A stretch of DNA of 10,887 bases from positions 1 to 10,887 of the forward strand of contig CASBQJ010000397.1 in assembly GCA_949127705.1 (NCBI GenBank), written 5' to 3'. This stretch comes from Synechococcales cyanobacterium PMM_0085 (GTDB lineage Bacteria > Cyanobacteriota > Cyanobacteriia > Elainellales > Elainellaceae). Of this stretch, positions 1 to 6,474 are shown one piece after another. A program made the translations under genes and the position numbers. Each line of letters begins with the position of its first letter. The first letter of the stretch is position 1. The notes beneath the pieces were generated by a model that was not told the DNA's origin, ran no database searches, and worked only from the letters and a program-made list of their open reading frames with translations.

Positions 1-54
1 GCAGGTGCGCCGGGGAGCGGAGCAGGTACGCCGGGGAGCGGAGCAGGTGCGCCG
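1..54 (+). repeat. 21-bp in-frame tandem repeat coding a 7-residue motif
   Basis: Two full 21-base copies (1-21 and 22-42) differ at one base (GCAGGTGCG versus GCAGGTACG). A third copy is cut to 12 bases (43-54). They encode AGAPGSG, AGTPGSG and AGAP. The array probably continues upstream of the window, so its copy number is unknown. Such in-frame arrays change length by slippage without breaking the frame, and make a flexible spacer. Confidence 0.9.
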
Positions 55-2121
55 GCAGGTGAAATGCCTGAGGCCGTGGGCTTTGAACCGTCCAGAATAG
101 TTACCAGTGGCCGGGTTGGCCTCGAAGAGCGGAGGGAAGCAGACAGCCTACAGCCCTACAGCCTGACCATTCAAAGTACAACACCCCCCGATCGCCCCGG
201 CTATCGCATCGATCATGCGGCTGCAAGCGGCACACAGGTTACGCTCACCTTTGCGGGCGGCAGCGCACCGCCTACTGTGCGGGTAAACAGCGTGGAACAG
301 GCACTGAATGCTCAGCGCCAACTGACGCTAGAAGTGCCAGCGGGCGCGAACGTTCCGATTGCTGTAGACTACCCAGCAGAATCACCCTTAGAAGAAATCT
401 TTCATCTGTTCTTTGACTACGACAAACCGCTACCGGGCGGCTGGTCGGCCAATCCACCCAGCGCGGCTTATCAACGGTATCTAAATAATGCCACCACGCC
501 GCTCGATACTCGGTTCCAAACGAGCAACGGCAGCATCACGCCTACAGGCAGTAGTGCGCCAAGAGGGGCAGCAGCTCTACAGCAGTGGATTCAGCATGAA
601 TTAGTCGATCCCAAACAGGTCAAAATTGATGCCCATGCCAGCTATGAAGGCGATAACAGTGCTCAGAAAATTCAGTTCAACCAGGCGTTGAGCGATCGCC
701 GTCGTCAGGTGGCCGAGGGGATCATTGGCAATGCGGCCAGCGTTACTGCCAGTATCGCTCACGGGCATCAAGCCGCCTTCACCGCCAGACGGCAAAGCGA
801 CCCCACCGACCGGGTGGCCTTAGTCAGCGGCATCATTGATCACGGTGGGTCTGTAGCCATTCGAGCTACCCTCACCCGCCCTGCATCTGGCGGCGGGCAG
901 CCACCTGGTGGGGGGCAACCGTCTGGGGAACACCCCTCTGGTGGAGAGCCACCCGCCACTGGGAAACCGCCTGCCACTGGGCAACCACCTGTTACTGGAC
1001 AGCCGCCTGCGACCGGACAGCCTCCAGCAGGACAACCGCCCATTGGAGTGCGATTAGCCTTTACCCTGCAAAAAATTGAGCAGATTGAAGATAAGACCGT
1101 GACGCTCCGCTACAACCGCACCGATGCGGTGCAGCAAACCTACGCACCTCAAGGCTTAGTTGGGTTACTAGCCGCCGATTTAGTGGGTACCGGACATTTC
1201 ATTGACGTGGATCTGGATCATCCTTTCTTCCGCAACATTGACATCACGGTAGATGCGCCAATCGATTTTGCGCGACTGGGGTTAACGGCGATCGATTTAG
1301 CGCTCGACTACGGCAGTGCGGCTGAACCTGCTACGCTCAAACACAAAGATTTGAGCTTTGAGGCCAACAGTCCCAAAGAGCGATCGCACTCCTTCTTTAT
1401 GAATCGGGCGTTAGATCTAACCTATCGCTATCAGGTGCAATATCACTTCAATCCGCTAGCGGGCTGGGACGGGGCAGCTTTCAGCTACGAATTGCCGACT
1501 CGAACCACAGAAGATCGCACCCTCTTAGTCAACCCCTTTAACGATTTCGGCTTTCTGGAAATCAAAGTAATTCCGGGGGATCTAGATCCAGGCGTGATCG
1601 ATCGCACCGATGTGCTGCTGCACTATGACGATCCAGGCACCTGGTCACGCGACCATGTAATTACAGTTCAACCCGATTCTGGCGAACAGTTTTGGCGGCT
1701 GCGGCTAACCCACCTTGATCAACGTACCTACACTTACCGTCTAGTGCACCATCTCAAAGATGGATCAACGAGAACAGAGCTGCCACAGACCACACAAACT
1801 ACCACAATCGCCGTTAACGATCCATTTGAAGATCCGCTGGTAGTTGAATTCTTCCCTAACTACGATGCTGCCACGATTCAAATGCTGTTAATCGATGTGA
1901 TCTACGAAGATGCAGTCAACAAATACACGCGAGAGGAACGCTTACGCTTTGAAGGAACAACTATTGCATCACAGCGTTTACGCATGGCTAGAATCAATCC
2001 TGATCTGAAGCAATATACGTTTCAAATTACGATTCTAGGCACGAATAACTCTGTTCGTCGAGAACCTGCCGTAAACACTGATGCCACGATTGTATTTATC
2101 GGTGAACACATCCATCTTTAA
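1..2121 (+). CDS. Partial large protein: OmpA-like domain plus three tandem beta-rich repeats
   Basis: The frame is open from base 1, so the true start lies upstream; the ATG at 64 is only the first in-window methionine (residue 1 below). Seen in order: a Gly/Ala/Pro tract before residue 1; a beta-rich stretch (about 57-103); an OmpA-like domain (about 112-255) with FFDYDKP at 116-122, HASYEG at 191-196 and N-QALSDRR at 206-213; a proline-rich linker (275-328); then three units of about 95-105 residues (386-489, 490-585, 586-680), each opening with a PF motif and holding an L-x-Y-D/E strand. Known: OmpA-like domains bind peptidoglycan through an Asp and an Arg. Here the Asp position is Ser194, while the Arg is kept. 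Inference: an envelope-linked structural or scaffold protein made with the protease downstream. No exact family was recognised for the C-terminal units. Confidence 0.75.
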   Translation, partial: AGAPGSGAGTPGSGAGAPAGEMPEAVGFEPSRIVTSGRVGLEERREADSLQPYSLTIQSTTPPDRPGYRIDHAAASGTQVTLTFAGGSAPPTVRVNSVEQALNAQRQLTLEVPAGANVPIAVDYPAESPLEEIFHLFFDYDKPLPGGWSANPPSAAYQRYLNNATTPLDTRFQTSNGSITPTGSSAPRGAAALQQWIQHELVDPKQVKIDAHASYEGDNSAQKIQFNQALSDRRRQVAEGIIGNAASVTASIAHGHQAAFTARRQSDPTDRVALVSGIIDHGGSVAIRATLTRPASGGGQPPGGGQPSGEHPSGGEPPATGKPPATGQPPVTGQPPATGQPPAGQPPIGVRLAFTLQKIEQIEDKTVTLRYNRTDAVQQTYAPQGLVGLLAADLVGTGHFIDVDLDHPFFRNIDITVDAPIDFARLGLTAIDLALDYGSAAEPATLKHKDLSFEANSPKERSHSFFMNRALDLTYRYQVQYHFNPLAGWDGAAFSYELPTRTTEDRTLLVNPFNDFGFLEIKVIPGDLDPGVIDRTDVLLHYDDPGTWSRDHVITVQPDSGEQFWRLRLTHLDQRTYTYRLVHHLKDGSTRTELPQTTQTTTIAVNDPFEDPLVVEFFPNYDAATIQMLLIDVIYEDAVNKYTREERLRFEGTTIASQRLRMARINPDLKQYTFQITILGTNNSVRREPAVNTDATIVFIGEHIHL
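949..1035 (+). repeat. 18-bp in-frame repeat coding PPATGQ-type linker
   Basis: Four 18-base units (949-966, 967-984, 985-1002, 1003-1020) and a 15-base unit (1021-1035) encode PPATGK, PPATGQ, PPVTGQ, PPATGQ and PPAGQ. They sit in a longer Gly/Pro/Gln-rich stretch (about 889-1047) between the OmpA-like domain and the beta-rich repeats. The stretch reads as an extended, flexible or wall-spanning linker. Confidence 0.9.
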
Positions 2122-2139
2122 TCTAAACTGGAGATTGTT

Positions 2140-3186
2140 ATGACTAAACCTCAAACACCTAATGCTCGCGCCGTACACACTCTATTTCAACAAGAGCGAG
2201 CCGCCGAACTCAAGCAGCGCAAGTCCAAAAAGCAGCAGCCCAAACCTACACCAGAGGCTAATCTTGGTCAATCGGTTTCAAATCAAGGTTCGGGGCTAGG
2301 GATGACGGCTGAATCAGATTTTGGCAAGCTGGGTCAATCTGAAACAGCCAGCCTGGAAGTGGTCGTACCCAGTGCCCGACCCGCTCGACCTGGGTCTGAA
2401 GCGGCGGCTGACCACACGACTGAAACACAGCCGCCGCTAGATGCGTACTGGGGCAGTTTTGGTAGCCCTGTAGCTCGCGCGATCGCCCGCTCACCGCAGT
2501 CCACCATAGAGGTGATCATTGGCAATGACGATCGGGTGCCAATTAGCCCAGCAACTGCATACCCCTGGCGCTCTATTTGTTCCTTGTTAATTACCGCATC
2601 CGATGGCACCAGCTGGATTGGGACAGGCTGGCTAGCCGCCCCGCGTTTGTTGCTGACAGCAGGCCATTGCGTCTATATGCATAACCAAGGCGGCTGGGCT
2701 AGCCAAATTGAGGTAATTCCGGGTCGCAATGGTAGCGATCGCCCCTATGGATCTTGCATTGCAACTAGCTATCGCAGCACATTGGGTTGGATCAATAACC
2801 GCGATCGCAACTTTGACTATGCCGCCATTTTGCTACCCGAAACCGCTCGCTACGGCGATCAACTCGGTTGGTTTGGCTATACCGTCAAGAGTGATGACGA
2901 ACTCAAAGCGTTGACCACCAATCTATCGGGATATCCCGGCGATAAGCCCTCGGGGACGCAGTGGTTTCATTCGCACCAGCTGATGGATGTAGACGAGCGC
3001 GTTTTAACCTATGACACCGATACCGCAGGCGGACAAAGCGGCGCACCGGTCTGGATTCGCACTCAAGATGGCAACCGCTATGGTGTGGGCATTCATACCA
3101 ATGGCGACTTGGCAGGCAACTCCGCTACCCGAATTAACCAGGAGGTCTACAACAACATTGCCAGTTGGGTGGCGGAGGTGCCGTAA
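2140..3186 (+). CDS. V8-like (glutamyl endopeptidase-type) serine protease, no signal peptide
   Basis: This is a chymotrypsin-fold serine protease of the V8/glutamyl endopeptidase group (MEROPS S1B-like). The triad is visible: His176 in TAGHCV, Asp226 in NFDYAAILL and Ser300 in TAGGQSGAPVW. GIHTNG (318-323) is the strand lining the S1 pocket; its His319 fits acidic P1 preference, though specificity is inferred. The protease domain spans about 125-348. The first 120 residues are a charged, Gln/Lys/Pro-rich, apparently disordered extension (QERAAELKQRKSKKQQPKP) with no hydrophobic signal peptide, unlike secreted V8-type enzymes. It could be a pro-region or a targeting/loading segment. IEVIIGNDDR (123-132) resembles the usual start of the mature domain. 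The start is supported by TGGAGA (2129-2134), six bases before the ATG from the end of GGAG. The gene begins 18 bases after the OmpA-like gene ends, so one transcript is likely. Confidence 0.88.
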   Translation: MTKPQTPNARAVHTLFQQERAAELKQRKSKKQQPKPTPEANLGQSVSNQGSGLGMTAESDFGKLGQSETASLEVVVPSARPARPGSEAAADHTTETQPPLDAYWGSFGSPVARAIARSPQSTIEVIIGNDDRVPISPATAYPWRSICSLLITASDGTSWIGTGWLAAPRLLLTAGHCVYMHNQGGWASQIEVIPGRNGSDRPYGSCIATSYRSTLGWINNRDRNFDYAAILLPETARYGDQLGWFGYTVKSDDELKALTTNLSGYPGDKPSGTQWFHSHQLMDVDERVLTYDTDTAGGQSGAPVWIRTQDGNRYGVGIHTNGDLAGNSATRINQEVYNNIASWVAEVP

Positions 3187-3220
3187 GCCGCCTACATTAA
3201 TCTCCATTGAGCCCGCATTT

Positions 3221-3363
3221 GTAGGGGCAGGTTTGGCCAACCCATGACCAAGTTCACACCCGTGATCTACAAAACCTGCCCTGCCCACTCGCGCATCTCT
3301 AGAGGGCAGGTTTACCAGGGGGTGGTCTAGGTCACATCTGCGATCTGTAAAACCTACCCCTAC
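3221..3363. repeat. Two tandem copies of a palindromic intergenic repeat
   Basis: The 223-base gap between the protease and the next gene is mostly two diverged copies of one element (about 3221-3286 and 3302-3363). Each starts with a GGGCAGGTTT-type arm and ends with AAAACCTRCCC. The outermost arms (3221-3234, GTAGGGGCAGGTTT; 3350-3363) are inverted repeats with one mismatch. The inner arms (3272-3282 and 3303-3313, AGGGCAGGTTT) pair perfectly over 11 bp. Each copy, or the whole block, could fold as a hairpin. Palindromic repeats beginning GTAGGGG are common between cyanobacterial genes and resemble small non-autonomous elements. No coding potential was seen. The block may also end transcription of the upstream pair. 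Confidence 0.8.
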
Positions 3364-3409
3364 CTACCCATTTAACAAATCACGTGACACAACCCTATTA
3401 GGAGGCGTG

Positions 3410-3700
3410 ATGCCCACACCGTCTCAACCTAGCGCCACCGCCACAATTACAGGGCAAGTGACCGATGCCCAGGGGCAGCCGATTGCCTGGGCAACCGTCA
3501 TGTTTACTGGAGATAGCCCACCTCATACCGATATTGCGGCGGTCACCGATGGCCAAGGCCATTATCGTTACCCCAACTTAATTCCCGGCATCTACACGGT
3601 GTTGGTCAACGCCGAGGGCTACTCGGCCCACACCCAGCAGATCTGTGCGATCGCCGGACAGGTCGTGCAGTTGCCCTTTCGCTTGAGTCATGCGTCATGA
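3410..3700 (+). CDS. Carboxypeptidase-regulatory-like (transthyretin-like) domain protein, 96 aa
   Basis: The protein is essentially one domain. Residues 13-92 run ITGQVTDAQGQPIAWATV, then TDGQGHYRYPNLIPGIYTVLVNAEGY. This is the classic carboxypeptidase regulatory-like beta-sandwich (PF13620/CarboxypepD_reg type). Such domains mediate binding or structural contacts and are not enzymes. There is no signal peptide or membrane segment, and one cysteine near residue 80. The start is taken at the ATG at 3410, four bases after AGGAGG (3400-3405); the in-frame GTG at 3407 sits too close to that site. The stop overlaps the start of the next gene (ATGA, 3697-3700), which predicts translational coupling and a shared role or complex. 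Stand-alone single-domain copies are unusual, since the domain is normally part of a larger protein. They are known beside phage-tail-like gene clusters, but that setting is not shown here. Confidence 0.82.
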   Translation: MPTPSQPSATATITGQVTDAQGQPIAWATVMFTGDSPPHTDIAAVTDGQGHYRYPNLIPGIYTVLVNAEGYSAHTQQICAIAGQVVQLPFRLSHAS

Positions 3701-4746
3701 ATGCGATCGCCACTGTCCCCCATCAGCCTGCGATCCAGGCTGTGTTAGACCTCTATGCAAAAACAGCCCCAGTTCCTGTGGCGCGGGCAACGGCGGCGTT
3801 GCATGTGCTGCTGCACGACTTGTATCGAGAACCCGATGCGGCGATCGCGTGGCAAACCAGCACGCTAACCGGTGACGGGTTTCCGCTAGAATTTGCCGTC
3901 ACGTCCAGCGATGCCGACCTGCGCTACACCACCGAAATTAGCACTCCGCTGGTGGCACCCGTCCAGCGTTTAGCTCTAGCGCAGCAGCGATTACGGCAAC
4001 TGACTGCAGCCGAAATTCCGGCCGCTGTGCTGGCAAGATTACAGCAAGTGCAACAGGGCGGCGAATTGCGCTATGGCACCTGGGTCGGCGGGCGGCATGG
4101 GTTACGGGGCGACAGCTATAAGCTGTATGTGGAAGTGCCTGCTGCCGATTTAGCCACGTTTCGGACGCTGCTAACCGCGTGCCAAATTCCTTACCCCACC
4201 TTGGCCGATCGACCTGTGCGGCTGCGGATGTTGGGCTACCATCTCATGTCTCGTCGCCTAGAAGCCTATTTTCGGGTACCGCAGGTCGAGTCTTACCATG
4301 TGCCCCGGCTGATGCAGCTCTGTGGAGTGGGCGATCGCGCTCCAGAACTATGGGATTTGATTGAAGCGAGCTACGGCTACAGTTTACGGGGCAAATTACC
4401 GGGTGGCTCGGTGGGCTTCAGCTATTCGGTGGCACCCGATGACCTGTCTCCGATTTTTACCCTATTTTTATTTGCCCGTGCCCTGTGGGGCGGCGATGCT
4501 AGAATTCGGCGGCAATTTAGCGCCCTAGCTGCCCAACAAGGCTGCGATGTTACACCCTACCATCAGCTAACCCAGCCATTAGCCCTGCGCCATACCTGGG
4601 CAACGGATCACGGCCTGCTTGGGGTTGGGGTGGCGGCGACGGGAAGCATTGCTCTAAGTTTGGGCATCCGGCCAGGGGGAACAACCATCACCCATAACAG
4701 GGATGTGAGTTCGAGTGCAACGCGTCCTTGGCTTGACGGTAAGTAG
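3697..4746 (+). CDS. Putative DMATS/ABBA-type aromatic prenyltransferase (divergent)
   Basis: There was no immediate family match by overall sequence, so the call rests on pattern. Five strand-pair segments (about 61-82, 123-148, 174-195, 236-247, 305-325) alternate with helices, as expected for the five alpha-beta-beta-alpha units of a PT-barrel. Residues line up with those I recall for fungal DMATS enzymes such as FgaPT2. Glu65 in FPLEF precedes Arg76 in LRYTTE by 11, like E89 and R100. Lys142-Leu-Tyr144 matches the K-x-Y strand (K187/Y189). Arg187-Leu-Glu-Ala-Tyr191 resembles R-x-K-x-Y (R257/K259/Y261) with Lys replaced by Glu. If right, it moves an isoprenyl group from a diphosphate to an aromatic acceptor in the cytosol. 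The length (349) is near the bacterial members as I recall them (roughly 370-390) and below the fungal ones. Start: ATG in the ATGA overlap. The acceptor is unknown; no peptide-synthetase or precursor gene is in view. Confidence 0.5.
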   Translation: MNAIATVPHQPAIQAVLDLYAKTAPVPVARATAALHVLLHDLYREPDAAIAWQTSTLTGDGFPLEFAVTSSDADLRYTTEISTPLVAPVQRLALAQQRLRQLTAAEIPAAVLARLQQVQQGGELRYGTWVGGRHGLRGDSYKLYVEVPAADLATFRTLLTACQIPYPTLADRPVRLRMLGYHLMSRRLEAYFRVPQVESYHVPRLMQLCGVGDRAPELWDLIEASYGYSLRGKLPGGSVGFSYSVAPDDLSPIFTLFLFARALWGGDARIRRQFSALAAQQGCDVTPYHQLTQPLALRHTWATDHGLLGVGVAATGSIALSLGIRPGGTTITHNRDVSSSATRPWLDGK

Positions 4747-4771
4747 GGTGGGGTGTTGACAGCAAATCGAT

Positions 4772-4787
4772 CGGGGTTTGCTCCCCG
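4772..4787. terminator. Small GC hairpin between convergent genes
   Basis: CGGGG (4772-4776), loop TTTGCT, then CCCCG (4783-4787) lies in the 51-base gap between two convergent genes. It has no good T-tract on either side, so a bidirectional terminator role is only suggested by position. An alternative GCAAA/TTTGC pairing overlaps it. Confidence 0.3.
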
Positions 4788-4797
4788 TTGAGATCCA

Positions 4798-6186
4798 TTA
4801 CAAGTCAAGTACAACGGTGGCGGTCTTTGGTTTGGCAATACAAATCAGCACCGAGCCAGTGGCGATCGCGGCTGTTGGCGGCTGATTGTATTCCACCTCA
4901 CCCTCTAGCAGCTGGCATTCACAGGTGCCGCAGATCCCCTGACGGCAACTGTAGTCAGGAGTTAAATCGTTGGCTTCGGCAAACTCTAACAGACTAGCGG
5001 CATCGGGTTGCCATGCTGCTGTTTTTTGCGATCGCGCAAACACTACGGATCCCGCTCCATCAGCATGTGAACCCATATCCTGGGATGTAGTTGCCGTTGG
5101 ACTGGGAGCCGAGGCTGCCCTGGCCTGCATAAACGATTCAAAAAAGACTCTGCTATCCGGCACCCCTGCTTGCTTCAAGCCCGCGCGAATTGACTCCATA
5201 AAGGCGGGAGAACCGCACAAAAAATACTCCGCATCTGGCATCACCTGTGATTGAATCAGCGCTGTATCGATATAGCCAATGCTGTGATAGTGGCCTGACT
5301 CAGACAAATCATCGATGGCAACATCGTCAGGCCGAGGGCGGCTGTAGGCAAAATGGGTAGTTAAAGCTGGATGCTGTTGGGCGATCGCAGCGATCTCATC
5401 GCGAAAGGCATGAAACTGACTATTTCGTGCGCCATGGAAAAACCAAAGAGGGCGATCGCGATTGAGCCAAGTCGCCGCCTTAGCCATGCTAATCATCGGC
5501 GTAATCCCCACCCCATTGCTAATCAGCACCGCAGGCGACGACTTCTGCACATCCAAAACGAACTTGCCACTGGGCGGTTTGGCCGGGATCACCGCGCCCA
5601 CGTCAACGCAATCATGCATAAAATTAGACGCAATCCCAGGCGGCACGTCTAACTCGGCAGGCATCAGTTCTCGCTTAATCGACAACCGATAATAGGCAGG
5701 CTGTTCTGCATAATCTGACAGAGAATAGGTGCGAATGATCGCTCTAGCTTGACCCGGAATCTCTAACTTAATCGTCAAAAATTGACCCGGCTGAAAACTA
5801 GGTAGAACGCCCATATCTTCAGGCCGCAAATAAAACGAGGTAATTTCCTTACTCTCTTTTACCTTGCGGACGACGACAAAGTTACGCCAATCAGTCCAGT
5901 TAACCGGACTGATTGGCATTGAATTTACAGCAGTTGGAGGCTCTAAATCCAGCGCTTGAGTCATCCCTCGATCGGCCTCTTGCTCGCGCGCCATCAGACC
6001 AACCAGCGCCCCACACCCTCCTGCCAGCAGCGACGCATACAAAGCCGACCTCGCTGCCGACTCATCTTTAGCATTGGTCACGCCCAATGCCACACTGCTG
6101 GCAAATGTCGCAACCGATAAAGTCGTAATTGCGGCGGTTGCACTTCTAACCAAGGGATGCCTAATTTGCTTTAAACTCGTAAACAT
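4798..6186 (-). CDS. Membrane-anchored FAD/NAD(P) reductase fused to a 2Fe-2S ferredoxin domain
   Basis: The 462-residue product moves electrons from NAD(P)H through FAD to a plant-type 2Fe-2S cluster and on to an unknown acceptor. Numbered from the chosen start: two hydrophobic segments (about 14-35 and 47-66) form a likely membrane hairpin; the FAD domain has RTYSLSD at 152-158 and a phosphate loop GIASNF at 184-189; the nucleotide domain has GVGITP at 225-230 and CGS at 324-326; an Ala/Ser-rich linker follows (about 356-380); the ferredoxin domain has Cys414-x4-Cys419-x2-Cys422 and Cys449. The order matches Hcr and vanillate-demethylase-type reductases, but the membrane hairpin is extra. 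Start choice: the frame stays open to 6315, but those 43 codons look like untranslated leader, and the ATG at 6186 has GGAG eight bases upstream (TTGGAGAACGGC). The acceptor could be a desaturase, oxygenase or metal reductase; none is adjacent. Confidence 0.85.
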   Translation of the reverse strand: MFTSLKQIRHPLVRSATAAITTLSVATFASSVALGVTNAKDESAARSALYASLLAGGCGALVGLMAREQEADRGMTQALDLEPPTAVNSMPISPVNWTDWRNFVVVRKVKESKEITSFYLRPEDMGVLPSFQPGQFLTIKLEIPGQARAIIRTYSLSDYAEQPAYYRLSIKRELMPAELDVPPGIASNFMHDCVDVGAVIPAKPPSGKFVLDVQKSSPAVLISNGVGITPMISMAKAATWLNRDRPLWFFHGARNSQFHAFRDEIAAIAQQHPALTTHFAYSRPRPDDVAIDDLSESGHYHSIGYIDTALIQSQVMPDAEYFLCGSPAFMESIRAGLKQAGVPDSRVFFESFMQARAASAPSPTATTSQDMGSHADGAGSVVFARSQKTAAWQPDAASLLEFAEANDLTPDYSCRQGICGTCECQLLEGEVEYNQPPTAAIATGSVLICIAKPKTATVVLDL

Positions 6187-6221
6187 GCCGTTCTCCAATT
6201 GATTGCAAAAACAGCATTCAA

Positions 6222-6240
6222 GTTGATATTTATCATTACC
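6222..6240 (-). promoter_or_regulatory. Fur-box-like element upstream of the reductase
   Basis: On the minus strand this reads GGTAATGATAAATATCAAC. It matches the classical 19-base Fur box (GATAATGATAATCATTATC) at 14 positions by my hand alignment. It ends 35 bases before the reductase ATG. An overlapping pair TGATATT (6224-6230) / AATATCA (6247-6253) gives a second, wider dyad. Iron control would suit an iron-sulfur flavoprotein, but cyanobacterial Fur sites are degenerate and AT-rich matches arise by chance. The rest of the gap up to 6474 has no gene that I can support, apart from HIP1 sites and a weak TGCCGG/CCGGCA dyad (6354-6382). Confidence 0.35.
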
Positions 6241-6474
6241 TGCATCAATATCACCGATGCCATACGTTTTAGCATGCGATCGCTTTATGAGAAGGCCGTG
6301 AGGGAGATCTAACAAATGTCTGAGAAGGGCTAACGTTTAAGCCGTTGCAGCGATGCCGGGGGCAATCGGGCGATCGCCGGCACTAGTTCCGCTGAGTGAG
6401 GAAACATAAAGCTCTGATATTGCTATATTACAGGGATTCAGTAGTCTACTAAACCTGCACCTCAACTGGATCTG

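Noticed and set aside
1..54. Short tandem repeats at the window edge and at 949-1035 as a CRISPR array
   Set aside because: The repeats are contiguous, in frame and without unique spacers.
840..1043. Minus-strand Gly/Cys/Pro-repeat open frame
   Set aside because: It is the mirror of the PPATGQ linker repeat. Its apparent motif comes only from the repeat, and it has no ribosome site.
3697..4746. Cyanobactin-type (LynF/TruF/PatF) assignment for the prenyltransferase-like gene
   Set aside because: No precursor peptide, PatA/PatG-like protease or YcaO gene is present, and the motif spacing fits DMATS better.
4970..5692. Several plus-strand open frames opposite the reductase
   Set aside because: They are antisense to conserved FAD, NAD and iron-sulfur motifs and have no protein-like composition of their own.
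6187..6315. N-terminal 43-codon extension of the flavin reductase
   Set aside because: It has no ribosome site and contains the Fur-like dyad. The ATG at 6186 has GGAG at good spacing and leads straight into the membrane hairpin.
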